Assembly: GCA_024277555.1 (NCBI GenBank)
Contig: JAJRUY010000268.1
Span: 1 to 6,618, forward strand
Length of the DNA: 6,618 nucleotides
From: Gammaproteobacteria bacterium
Lineage (GTDB): Bacteria > Pseudomonadota > Gammaproteobacteria > Chromatiales > Chromatiaceae
Reading direction: 5' to 3'
A model generated the notes under the pieces. It was given only the letters and a program-made list of their open reading frames with translations, was not told the DNA's origin and made no database searches. A program made the translations under genes and the position numbers. Below, one piece after another: positions 1-6,114 of this stretch (positions within the stretch are counted from its first letter, which is position 1; each line of letters starts with the position of its first letter).

Positions 1-1518
1 AAAACTGTATCGGATCGCATCGATGCCGTGGTGTTGAGCCGCTGGCTGGGAGTACCGGTTTTCCTGTTCATGATGTACCTGATGTTCATGTTCACCATCA
101 ACATCGGTGGTGCCTTTATCGATTTTTTTGATGGCGTGGTAGGCGCCTTCGCCGTGGATGGCGTTGCCCATCTGCTGTCGTCCTGGGGCGCGCCACAGTG
201 GTTGCGGGTAATAATCGCAGACGGTCTTGGTGGCGGCCTGCAGGTGGTGGCAACCTTCATCCCCATTATTGCCGCCCTGTACCTGTTTCTCTCTGCCCTG
301 GAAGATTCCGGCTACATGGCCCGGGCAGCCTTTGTCATGGATCGCTTCATGCGCGGCATTGGCCTGCCGGGCAAGGCTTTTGTGCCCCTCATCGTCGGTT
401 TCGGCTGCAACGTGCCCGCGATCATGGCCACCCGCACCCTGGAGAACATGCGCGAGCGCAAGCTCACCATTCTCATGAACCCCTTCATGTCCTGCGGTGC
501 GCGCCTGCCAGTGTATGTGCTGTTTGCCGCCGCCTTTTTTCCGGACAACGGCCAGAATCTGGTATTCAGCCTGTATGTGATCGGCATCCTGGTGGCTATA
601 TTGACAGGTCTGATCATGAAGAAAACCCTGCTGCGGGGAGAAAGCGCCGGCTTCATGATGGAGCTGCCTCCCTACCATCTGCCGACCCTCAAGGGCGTAC
701 TGCTGCGCACCTGGGACCGGGTAAAGGTGTTCGTGAAAGAAGCCGGGCAGATCATCGTGATCATGGTGCTGGCGCTGAACGTGCTCAATTCCATCGGCAC
801 GGATGGCTCCTTCGGCAATGAGGATTCGGATAAATCTATACTCAGTGCAGCCAGCCAGGTGGTTACGCCGCTGTTCGCCCCCATGGGGATTCAGGAAGAC
901 AACTGGCCCGCGGTGGTGGGCATTGTTTCCGGCGTACTGGCCAAGGAAGTGGTGGTGGGTACTCTGGACACCCTGTACAGCCGTCTGGCGGCGGAAGCTT
1001 CCGGTGGCGATAATGGCGGGGATGATTTTGATCTTTGGCAGGCGCTCGGGGATGCTGCGGCCACGGTGCCGGAAAACCTGTCGGGCGTGACAGAGCTGCT
1101 GACCGACCCCCTGGGTCTTGGTGCCGCGGATGTACAGGATATCGCAGAAGTCGCGGCAGAACAGGAAGTGAGCATGGACGTGTTTGGCGCCATGGTGTTG
1201 CGTTTTGATGGCCAGGTTGGCGCCTTTGCCTATCTGCTGTTCGTGCTGCTGTATTTCCCTTGCGTGGCCACCATCGGCGCCATCAAGCGGGAAGCCGGTG
1301 GCAGCTGGGCGGCCTTCGTCGCCTTCTGGACCACCAGCGTGGCCTATGTGTCTGCCAGTGTCTATTACCAGGCAGCCACCTGGTCCCAGCATCCGGGCAC
1401 ATCTCTGATGTGGATTGGGCTGTTGCTGGGCTACCTCGGCCTGGTCATTGTTGGTCTGAACCGCTGGGTCAACAGAGGCAAGCCGGAAATCATGAACCCG
1501 GCGGAAGAACGTCGATGA
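1..1518 (+). CDS. feoB: FeoB ferrous iron permease, membrane part (5'-partial)
   Basis: FeoB carries Fe(II) across the inner membrane, driven or gated by an N-terminal G-protein domain. The reading frame is open from base 1 (first residues KTVSDRIDAVVL), so the gene starts upstream. An internal ATG/GTG should not be taken as its start. The 505 visible residues are the C-terminal membrane portion; FeoB is usually 750-800 residues, so the GTPase domain is off the window. Diagnostic motifs are GFGCNVPAIMATRTLENMRE (from about residue 133) and SCGARLPVY (about 164), which form the first gate with cysteines at residues 136 and 165. The second gate region is around residues 304-312 (GVLAKEVVV) and LYFPCVATIGAIKRE, with a cysteine at 421. 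Many hydrophobic segments are present, including residues 15-40, 75-90, 168-200, 237-257, 401-424 and 462-482. The acidic loop at about 330-385 between the gates is usual for the family. The gene overlaps feoC by four bases (ATGA), so the two are co-translated. FeoA would be expected upstream. Confidence 0.96.
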   Translation, partial: KTVSDRIDAVVLSRWLGVPVFLFMMYLMFMFTINIGGAFIDFFDGVVGAFAVDGVAHLLSSWGAPQWLRVIIADGLGGGLQVVATFIPIIAALYLFLSALEDSGYMARAAFVMDRFMRGIGLPGKAFVPLIVGFGCNVPAIMATRTLENMRERKLTILMNPFMSCGARLPVYVLFAAAFFPDNGQNLVFSLYVIGILVAILTGLIMKKTLLRGESAGFMMELPPYHLPTLKGVLLRTWDRVKVFVKEAGQIIVIMVLALNVLNSIGTDGSFGNEDSDKSILSAASQVVTPLFAPMGIQEDNWPAVVGIVSGVLAKEVVVGTLDTLYSRLAAEASGGDNGGDDFDLWQALGDAAATVPENLSGVTELLTDPLGLGAADVQDIAEVAAEQEVSMDVFGAMVLRFDGQVGAFAYLLFVLLYFPCVATIGAIKREAGGSWAAFVAFWTTSVAYVSASVYYQAATWSQHPGTSLMWIGLLLGYLGLVIVGLNRWVNRGKPEIMNPAEERR

Positions 1519-1781
1519 TTCTTTCGGAGCTGAAGCAGTATCTGCGACAACGGGGGCAAGTAACCCTGGCCGATGTCATGCATCATTTCGATGTGGATGA
1601 AAATGTTGCGCGGGATATGCTGGCCGTGTGGATGCACAAAGGCAAGGTGCAGCGCTTGCAGGCGGGGGCTTCCTGTGGATCCTCCTGCTCCCAGTGCGAT
1701 CCGATGGCTACAGAGATCTATGTCTGGGGGGCGCATGCGGAAGGGCGGCGGTTCTTGCGCCCGGATTGTGGTTCGCACTGA
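1515..1781 (+). CDS. feoC: FeoC-like small winged-helix protein of the Feo system
   Basis: This is an 88-residue cytoplasmic protein. FeoC proteins are small winged-helix partners of FeoB, thought to sense iron or oxygen through an Fe-S cluster, or to protect FeoB from proteolysis. Residues 1-49 (MILSELKQYLRQRGQVTLAD...) form the helix-turn-helix/winged part. The wing carries the cysteine cluster C54-x3-C58-x2-C61, and a single further cysteine, C85, lies near the C-terminus. The C-terminal part (TEIYVWG) is typical of proteobacterial FeoC. The ATG at 1515 overlaps the feoB stop as ATGA. GGAAG at 1503-1507, seven bases upstream, is a plausible ribosome site, so this start is preferred over longer readings of the same frame that run back into feoB. 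The cysteine spacing differs from the E. coli and Klebsiella arrangement (C-x4-C-x2-C-x6-C as I recall it). Cluster binding is therefore likely but not certain. Confidence 0.9.
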   Translation: MILSELKQYLRQRGQVTLADVMHHFDVDENVARDMLAVWMHKGKVQRLQAGASCGSSCSQCDPMATEIYVWGAHAEGRRFLRPDCGSH

Positions 1782-1801
1782 GGAAAAAGGATTACGGCAA
1801 G

Positions 1802-1828
1802 AAAAAGGGCGGCTATGCCGCCCTTTTT
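1802..1828. terminator. Bidirectional rho-independent terminator between feoC and the facing gene
   Basis: A perfect 12-bp stem is formed by AAAAAGGGCGGC (1802-1813) and GCCGCCCTTTTT (1817-1828) around the loop TAT. The GC core is seven pairs, followed by a T5 run on the plus strand and, by symmetry, a T5 run on the minus strand. It lies 20 bases after the feoC stop and 19 bases after the stop of the convergent minus-strand gene, so it can end transcripts from both sides. Confidence 0.92.
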
Positions 1829-1847
1829 GCTGTTTTCAGAAGTGGTG

Positions 1848-3218
1848 TTAGTTTCCGTGGGGTGACATTTTGGTACTCATGAGCAGTATGTCATAAGGCC
1901 CGATCAGTTCAGATACTTCGGAATCCCCGGTGTCTGATACCACGCCTTCTTCTTCGGCGGTGAATTCAAAGTAATAGTCCCCCTGCAAGGCGGCGCCCAG
2001 ATCGATGACCTGACCTGGCACAACCGGTCCTTCCATGAGGACGATGCCGGTATTGTCCTTGTTGACCCGCAGGTGAACCTTATCGAACTGGCAATCGGTG
2101 CGGGTACAGATTTGTATGCGAAGTTGCTCGTTGCCTTCAGAATGATATACATAAGTATCGGTGTCATAGTCGAAGATGCCTACATACTTGGTTTCTGCTG
2201 GTGTTATTTTGGGTTCCGCATAGCAGGCTTCTGCAGGTGATTGACCAACAGTATTCTGGTTTGCTGGAACTACGGGGTTGTTGGTAATATCGCATGTGCA
2301 GTCAGTCTGGCCTGCTGGCACAGTGGCGGGAACTGTCGCATCACACCCTTCATACAAATAGATGTATTCAGTTTTCGCCGGTGTTTCGACCTCGATACGT
2401 TTGATCAATGTGCGATCGAAGACGCCCACCATGGCCACGTTGGAACGCAAGGGGTCGGCATTTGCCTTGTCATCGTTGGGTTCGGTTTCCGTATCGAAAC
2501 GGTTTTCATCCGGATTGGCGGTTACCTGCCCGGTGTTTTCCAGGGTGGCTGCAATGTTGTAACCTCTGAGCTGCCCTGCTTCCTCATTGGATTTGACCGA
2601 GATGTAATAGGTGCCCACCTTGCCCAGGGTGACTTCGGTGATTTTGGCGGAATCCACCGGAGAGGCATCAGCCACATCCGGAGTGACATCGCCGGGAATT
2701 CCTGCATCTTCTTCTTCGCCTCCGCTACCCCCTCCACTGCCCGCGGTGGTGTCGAAGGCGGCGATGATGTTGCCGTTGAGATCGCGCACCTGAATGATCC
2801 AGCCAGCGGTATCGGTAAAGTTCCCGGCGTCGGCCAGGAAATAGACGGTAAGCTTCTGGCTGGGCTTGTCGGTGACGACGTGATACCAGTCCTCGTCGAA
2901 CGCGCCAAGGGTATTCCCGTGATAGAACTGTCCCAGCAGCAGGCCATCGGCGTTCAGAATGTGGTCATTGGGCTCGGTCTCGCCATAGCCCTGTTCCTTG
3001 GTCATGGGGTAAAGTTTTACGCCACAGGGTTGGGGTGCATACCGGCAGTCTTGCTGGGCGGTATCATAGCCTTCCTGGTAGTCGGTTACTTTGTTTGTGT
3101 CGCCCGTGGCTCCCGGCCAGAAGATGGCAGCCTGGGCCTGAAAGCCGGAAACGCTCATGATCCCCATTGCCACTGCCAGGGCAGACCAGCGGGCAGTCTT
3201 TTTTAGTGAATTTTTCAC
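1848..3218 (-). CDS. Exported cysteine-conserved protein with two PPC-like domains, distal paralogue
   Basis: I do not recognise a named family; function is unknown. The protein has 456 residues from a GTG start. Residues 1-30 are a Sec signal peptide: basic start (KNSLKKTAR), hydrophobic core (ALAVAMGIM) and an AQA|A cleavage site near 30/31. Two regions resemble PPC beta-sandwich domains. The first starts at ETEPND (80-85), continues with DEDWYHV (108-114) and runs to about 226. The second starts at ETEPND (244-249) and includes YDTDTYVYHSEGNEQL (351-366) and VHLRV (381-385). A Gly/Glu-rich stretch (160-171) interrupts the first domain. Mature cysteines are at 58, 65, 292, 307, 309, 332, 371 and 376, an even number suiting disulfides in the periplasm or outside the cell. 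The GTG is preceded by GGAG with a nine-base gap; an in-frame ATG at 3231-3233 is an alternative start adding MEKSK. The gene lies 85 bases downstream of its paralogue, probably in one operon, and ends at the shared terminator. A sampled stretch (2221-2280) is 50% GC, against 67% for one stretch in pilU. PPC assignment is by motif only. Confidence 0.85.
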   Translation of the reverse strand: MKNSLKKTARWSALAVAMGIMSVSGFQAQAAIFWPGATGDTNKVTDYQEGYDTAQQDCRYAPQPCGVKLYPMTKEQGYGETEPNDHILNADGLLLGQFYHGNTLGAFDEDWYHVVTDKPSQKLTVYFLADAGNFTDTAGWIIQVRDLNGNIIAAFDTTAGSGGGSGGEEEDAGIPGDVTPDVADASPVDSAKITEVTLGKVGTYYISVKSNEEAGQLRGYNIAATLENTGQVTANPDENRFDTETEPNDDKANADPLRSNVAMVGVFDRTLIKRIEVETPAKTEYIYLYEGCDATVPATVPAGQTDCTCDITNNPVVPANQNTVGQSPAEACYAEPKITPAETKYVGIFDYDTDTYVYHSEGNEQLRIQICTRTDCQFDKVHLRVNKDNTGIVLMEGPVVPGQVIDLGAALQGDYYFEFTAEEEGVVSDTGDSEVSELIGPYDILLMSTKMSPHGN

Positions 3219-3222
3219 CTTA
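3152..3222 (-). repeat. Near-identical 71-bp start-region repeat, copy in the distal gene
   Basis: This stretch matches 4590-4660 at 67 of 71 positions without gaps, by direct comparison. It spans the last four bases before the GTG and the first 22-23 codons, which encode most of the signal peptide. Three of the four differences are synonymous and one changes Lys to Asn. A weaker match continues upstream over the ribosome-binding region (3228-3243 against 4664-4679, 14 of 16). Confidence 0.9.
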
Positions 3223-3227
3223 GATTT

Positions 3228-3231
3228 CTCC
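3228..3231 (-). promoter_or_regulatory. Ribosome-binding site that decides the GTG start of the distal paralogue
   Basis: On the minus strand GGAG is followed by nine bases and then the GTG at 3218-3216. The same layout, with a stronger GGAGG and a six-base gap, precedes the paralogue. The in-frame ATG at 3233-3231 overlaps this GGAG and has no ribosome site of its own. Confidence 0.65.
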
Positions 3232-3245
3232 ATAACAATGCTGTG

Positions 3246-3266
3246 GAGCGTGTGCTGTTTACGCTC
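3246..3266 (-). other. Small hairpin in the spacer between the two paralogues
   Basis: GAGCGT (3246-3251) can pair with ACGCTC (3261-3266) around a nine-base loop. It lies about 13 bases upstream of the ribosome site of the distal gene and has no T-run, so it is not a terminator. It could be a processing site or stability element in a two-gene transcript, or chance. No other structure was seen in the 85-base spacer 3219-3303, and no clear promoter. Confidence 0.3.
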
Positions 3267-3303
3267 TGATGACGGCATCTGTCTTGTTTGCCGGGCATTC
3301 ATA

Positions 3304-4656
3304 TCAATTCCCGTTGGGGGGGAGTTTGGTGCTTCTGAGCAGGAAGTTGTACGGCCCGGTCAGGTCATCAACGGTATGTACGCCGGTCTCAGGGTCAACC
3401 TGGGGGCCGTCCACGGGTTCCGGGGAAAGCTCAAAGAAATAGGTTCCCGGCCCGACGGCGCCAAAGTCATAGGACCAGCCCGGCTGTATCGGGCCGTTGA
3501 TCAGCACCACGGAATCGTTGACATAGACGACGCGCAAATGCACCCGAGTGAAATCACAGTTTCCTTTGGCACACATCTCGAAATGCAGTTGTTCGTTTCC
3601 TTCAGAGCGGTAGACGAACCAGTCGTTATCATAGTTATAGGCATATTCCCAGGTGCCGCCGCCGTCATTTTTGGGTTTGGCCATACAGGTTCCGGCGGGA
3701 GTGTTATCTACGTCGCAGCTGCAATCGCCTTGCCCAGGGGGCACAGACCTTAGAATGCTGGCTATGTCGCCGGGGTTACAGTAGGTATTAGTGACAGGAT
3801 CGGGATAAACCCATTCTACGTTGTCTTCAGGTGGAACAAACCACTTCACCATCTTGCGCCCAAAGCTGCCGAACATATGCACATTGGAGCGAATCGGGTC
3901 TGCCGCATCCTGGGTGTCGTTGATTTCAGTTTCGGTGTCGAAGAAATTGCTGTCGGGATTGGGAGAGATCTGATCCGATTCGGAAATCATGGCGGCGATG
4001 TGATAGGCCCGCTGTTCCCCCTTGTCTTCCATGGAGGATACGGAGATATAGTAGCGCCCGGCATTCCCCAAGGTGGTGAGAATGATCTTGGCGTTGCTCA
4101 ATGGGGTCTTGGCCAGTATCGGCTCACCAGGGTCAACGACATCTGCTTCGTTGTCGCCATTGCGGTAGACGTTGCCCAGGCCGCTGGTGGTGCTGTCGAA
4201 AGCGGCAATGACATTGCCGTGTCTGTCCCGTGCTTCCACGATCCAGCCTTCGGTGTTGGTGTAGTCAGACTGATCTCCCAGAAAACTGATGACCAGGTTC
4301 TGGTTGGGTCTGGAGGTTTCAATGTAGTACCAGTCCTGATCGTAAAGATCCAGGCTGTTTCCTTTGTAGAATCGGTCTAGGTGCAGGCGGTCTGCTGCGG
4401 CCATGTGGTCATTGGGTTCGGTTTCTCCCCAGCCGGGGTTGGCCACCACATCCTCGAGGAGTACGCCGCAGTCCTTGGGTGCCTTGACGCAATCTTCCAG
4501 CCCCGCCTTGTAGCCCTGATTGTAGGATTTGGAAGGCTTGCTGGGGTCTCCTGTTGCGCCAGGCCAGTTAATCGCTGCCTGGCTCTGGGCGCTCATGATC
4601 CCCATTGCCACAGCAAGGGCAGACCAGCGGGCAGTCTTGTTTAGTGAATTCTTCAC
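3304..4656 (-). CDS. Exported cysteine-conserved protein with two PPC-like domains, proximal paralogue
   Basis: This 450-residue protein is a paralogue of the next gene downstream; function is unknown. The signal peptide is residues 1-27 (KNSLNKTAR, then ALAVAMGIM, then SQA|A). The mature start shares WPGATGD with its partner. Residues 75-156 match partner residues 77-158 at 44 of 82 positions without a gap, and 341-376 match 350-385 at 20 of 36. PPC-like motifs are ETEPND (78-83) with DQDWYYI (106-112), and a second copy degraded to ETEIND (242-247). YDNDWFVYRSEGNEQL lies at 342-357. Both proteins end in a GPY-LL-STK-P-GN pattern. Cysteines at 56, 63, 293, 312, 314, 324, 362 and 367 each have a counterpart in the partner. 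The GTG start is fixed by GGAGG six bases upstream. The frame stays open back to an ATG at 4761, but that extension (MLGLVC...) precedes the ribosome site and has no counterpart. It is probably the first gene of a two-gene operon transcribed away from pilU. Confidence 0.86.
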   Translation of the reverse strand: MKNSLNKTARWSALAVAMGIMSAQSQAAINWPGATGDPSKPSKSYNQGYKAGLEDCVKAPKDCGVLLEDVVANPGWGETEPNDHMAAADRLHLDRFYKGNSLDLYDQDWYYIETSRPNQNLVISFLGDQSDYTNTEGWIVEARDRHGNVIAAFDSTTSGLGNVYRNGDNEADVVDPGEPILAKTPLSNAKIILTTLGNAGRYYISVSSMEDKGEQRAYHIAAMISESDQISPNPDSNFFDTETEINDTQDAADPIRSNVHMFGSFGRKMVKWFVPPEDNVEWVYPDPVTNTYCNPGDIASILRSVPPGQGDCSCDVDNTPAGTCMAKPKNDGGGTWEYAYNYDNDWFVYRSEGNEQLHFEMCAKGNCDFTRVHLRVVYVNDSVVLINGPIQPGWSYDFGAVGPGTYFFELSPEPVDGPQVDPETGVHTVDDLTGPYNFLLRSTKLPPNGN

Positions 4657-4660
4657 CTTA
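4590..4660 (-). repeat. Near-identical 71-bp start-region repeat, copy in the proximal gene
   Basis: This is the partner of the repeat at 3152-3222, 67 of 71 bases identical. It covers the GTG start and the signal-peptide codons. The mature coding regions are far less alike, only about half identical even in the best protein block, so this end has either been homogenised or is under unusual constraint. Confidence 0.9.
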
Positions 4661-4662
4661 TT

Positions 4663-4667
4663 CCTCC
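4663..4667 (-). promoter_or_regulatory. Ribosome-binding site that fixes the GTG start of the proximal paralogue
   Basis: On the minus strand GGAGG is followed by AATAAG and then GTG (4656-4654), an ideal spacing. The ATG directly upstream (ATGGAGGAATAA) opens only a three-codon frame that stops one base before the GTG, so it cannot be the start of this gene. Confidence 0.85.
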
Positions 4668-4756
4668 ATAATGATGCTGGCGGTGGCCATGGGTTCCAGA
4701 AAATTCCGGAACAGAAAGCCACCAGGGCAATGCGTGCCACAATACAGACAAGCCCA

Positions 4757-4786
4757 AGCATAGTAGAAAAAACAAGCTTTTTCCAA
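4757..4786 (-). promoter_or_regulatory. Candidate sigma-70 promoter for the exported-protein pair
   Basis: On the minus strand TTGGAA (4786-4781) is followed by 18 bases and TATGCT (4762-4757), each four of six to consensus. This would give a 5' leader of roughly 95 bases before the GTG at 4656. An overlapping TACTAT is an alternative -10 with a 15-base gap. The match is weak and based only on consensus. Confidence 0.27.
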
Positions 4787-4867
4787 CACTACCTGACAAA
4801 AATTCTAGCTGGGGTCATGTTTTTGTGAGGTTGAACAAAGTTAATACCTCTGGTTAAGTCCATCCGT

Positions 4868-4934
4868 GTCATTCCGGCGCAGGCCGGAATCCAGAGGCGC
4901 CAAGATATTGGATCCCGGCCTACGCCGGGATAGC
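4868..4934. repeat. REP-like double palindrome
   Basis: There are two hairpins. ATTCCGGC / GCCGGAAT (4871-4878 with 4883-4890, loop GCAG) and ATCCCGGC / GCCGGGAT (4912-4919 with 4924-4931, loop CTAC) are both perfect 8-bp stems. The two units are also inverted copies of each other: arms 4868-4893 and 4909-4934 match at 21 of 26 positions around a 15-base spacer. This is the form of the dispersed GTCATTCCGGC-type repeats common in proteobacterial intergenic DNA. It lies 58 bases before pilU, upstream of both flanking genes. Such elements can be mobilised by REP-associated transposases; none is in the window. Confidence 0.85.
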
Positions 4935-4983
4935 GGCTTGATTAGAGGCTTCAACAGCCTGCCGTCACCCTAAATTCCAGATT

Positions 4984-4989
4984 GGAGGG
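4984..4989 (+). promoter_or_regulatory. Ribosome-binding site of pilU
   Basis: GGAGGG ends three bases before the ATG at 4993; the GGAGG core therefore has a four-base gap. It supports this start, which also gives the family N-terminus. Confidence 0.8.
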
Positions 4990-4992
4990 AAT

Positions 4993-6102
4993 ATGCCAGA
5001 GATAAATGATTTTCTGAAACTGATGGTAAAGAACGAAGCATCGGATCTGTTTTTTTCCGCAGGCACGCCTTTGCACATGAAGGTGGATGGAGTGCTTTCG
5101 GTGGTGAAGGACAAGCCCTTGGGGGGGAAGGGCATTGCTACGCTGGCGGACAGCATCATGACTGCCGGGCAGCGCCAGGCGTTTGAAAGTCGGCCGGAAA
5201 TGAATCTCGGCCTGGAGCTGGATGGTCATGGCCGTTTTCGGGTGAACGTGTTTCGCCAACGGGGCGAGGTGGCGATGGTGATCCGCTATCTGAAGGACAA
5301 GATTCCGTCCATCGCCGAGCTGCACCTGCCGCCGGTACTCGAAGAGCTGGTGATGAAGCCGCGGGGCTTGATTCTGGCGGTGGGAGCCACTGGTGCGGGC
5401 AAGTCCACCACCCTGGCCTCCATGATCGATTATCGCAACCGGCACAGCCGCAGCCATATTTTGACCGTCGAAGATCCGGTGGAGTATGTGCATCACTACC
5501 AAAAGTCCGTGGTCAACCAGCGGGAGGTTGGCCTGGATACGGTCAGCTACGAAGATGCCCTGATGAATGCCATGCGTGAAGCGCCGGATGTGATTCTCAT
5601 TGGTGAAATCCGCGAGCGCTCCACCATGCAGCACGCCATCGCCTATGCCGAAACCGGACACCTGTGCCTTTCCACCCTGCATGGCAGTAACGCCAGTCAT
5701 GTGCTGGAGCGGGTTGTGACCTTTTTTCCGAAAGACATGCATGCCCAGCTGTTCATGGATCTGGCGCACAACCTGGTGGCGATTATTTCCCAGCGCCTGG
5801 TGCGGGACAAGGGCGGCAAGCGCGTTCCGGCGGTGGAGGTGATGATGATCACGCCGTTGATCCGTGACCTGATCTCCAAGGGCAAGATTGATGAGATCCG
5901 CGAGGCCATGGAAAGGAGCAGCGAACCCGGTATGCAGACCTTTGATCAATCCCTGTTTCATTTGTACAAGGAGGAGCGCATCAGCGAAGAGCAGGCCATG
6001 GAGTTTGCCGAATCACAAAGCAACCTGGGGCTGCGCATCCGTCTGGGCAAGGGTGGGGTGGAAGACAACGGCGAACTGCAGACCGAGGCCATGGGCAGCT
6101 GA
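4993..6102 (+). CDS. pilU: PilU, type IV pilus retraction ATPase accessory to PilT
   Basis: PilU is a cytoplasmic hexameric ATPase of the GspE/PilT secretion family that works with PilT at the pilus base to retract type IV pili, giving twitching motility, surface sensing or DNA uptake. At 369 residues the length is close to that of known PilU. The N-terminal PAS-like domain (1-100, with SDLFFSAGTPLHMKVDG at 17-33) precedes the RecA-like core. The core has Walker A GATGAGKST (131-139), the Asp box ILTVEDPVEYVHH (156-168), Walker B VILIGEIRE (200-208) and the His box TGHLCLSTLHGSNA (221-234). In the region where PilT carries AIRNLIRE, this protein reads ISKGKIDEIREAMERS (294-309). That and the extended C-terminus favour PilU over PilT. 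All catalytic motifs are intact. No pilT is adjacent: upstream lie the divergent exported-protein genes, and uvrD follows after 12 bases. PilT paralogues with similar motifs are the main alternative. Confidence 0.9.
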   Translation: MPEINDFLKLMVKNEASDLFFSAGTPLHMKVDGVLSVVKDKPLGGKGIATLADSIMTAGQRQAFESRPEMNLGLELDGHGRFRVNVFRQRGEVAMVIRYLKDKIPSIAELHLPPVLEELVMKPRGLILAVGATGAGKSTTLASMIDYRNRHSRSHILTVEDPVEYVHHYQKSVVNQREVGLDTVSYEDALMNAMREAPDVILIGEIRERSTMQHAIAYAETGHLCLSTLHGSNASHVLERVVTFFPKDMHAQLFMDLAHNLVAIISQRLVRDKGGKRVPAVEVMMITPLIRDLISKGKIDEIREAMERSSEPGMQTFDQSLFHLYKEERISEEQAMEFAESQSNLGLRIRLGKGGVEDNGELQTEAMGS

Positions 6103-6108
6103 TACAAT
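6103..6108 (+). promoter_or_regulatory. Candidate -10 box directly before uvrD
   Basis: TACAAT is five of six to the sigma-70 -10 consensus and ends six bases before the uvrD ATG, so a transcript from it would begin at or next to the start codon. No acceptable -35 is seen 16-18 bases upstream. It may be chance. Confidence 0.25.
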
Positions 6109-6114
6109 TATCCA

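Larger units (their letters stand above)
4657..4992. other. Divergent intergenic region between the exported-protein pair and pilU
   Basis: This 336-base gap holds the leader and ribosome site of the minus-strand gene, a candidate minus-strand promoter around 4757-4786, a REP-like double palindrome at 4868-4934 and the pilU ribosome site at 4984-4989. A weak plus-strand promoter for pilU could be TTGAAC (4831-4836), 17 bases, then TTAAGT (4854-4859), but the -10 match is poor. I see no coding sequence or tRNA in it. Confidence 0.6.

Noticed and set aside
2241..3206. Open plus-strand frame of 321 codons opposite the distal exported gene
   Set aside because: It is antisense to a gene with a signal peptide, ribosome site and a paralogue. 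Its product shows no recognisable motif and no ribosome site was seen, so it is a shadow frame.
3246..3266. Terminator between the two exported genes
   Set aside because: The stem is only six base pairs with a nine-base loop and no T-run on the transcribed strand.
4657..4761. N-terminal extension of the proximal exported protein to the ATG at 4761
   Set aside because: The extension lies upstream of a strong ribosome site, has no counterpart in the paralogue and would bury the signal peptide.
4868..4934. CRISPR repeat or integron-type attachment site
   Set aside because: There are only two inverted units with no direct repeat-spacer pattern, no integrase and no core site. It fits a REP-like pair much better.
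4951..5961. Open minus-strand frame of 336 codons opposite pilU
   Set aside because: It is His/Gln-rich and without recognisable motifs, and lies opposite a gene with every family motif intact. It is a shadow of pilU codon usage.
6099..6114. Possible LexA (SOS) box before uvrD, CTG-N10-CCA
   Set aside because: Only about 7 of 16 positions fit the usual CTGTATATATATACAG-type box and the second half-site is wrong, so it is not supported even though uvrD is SOS-regulated in E. coli.
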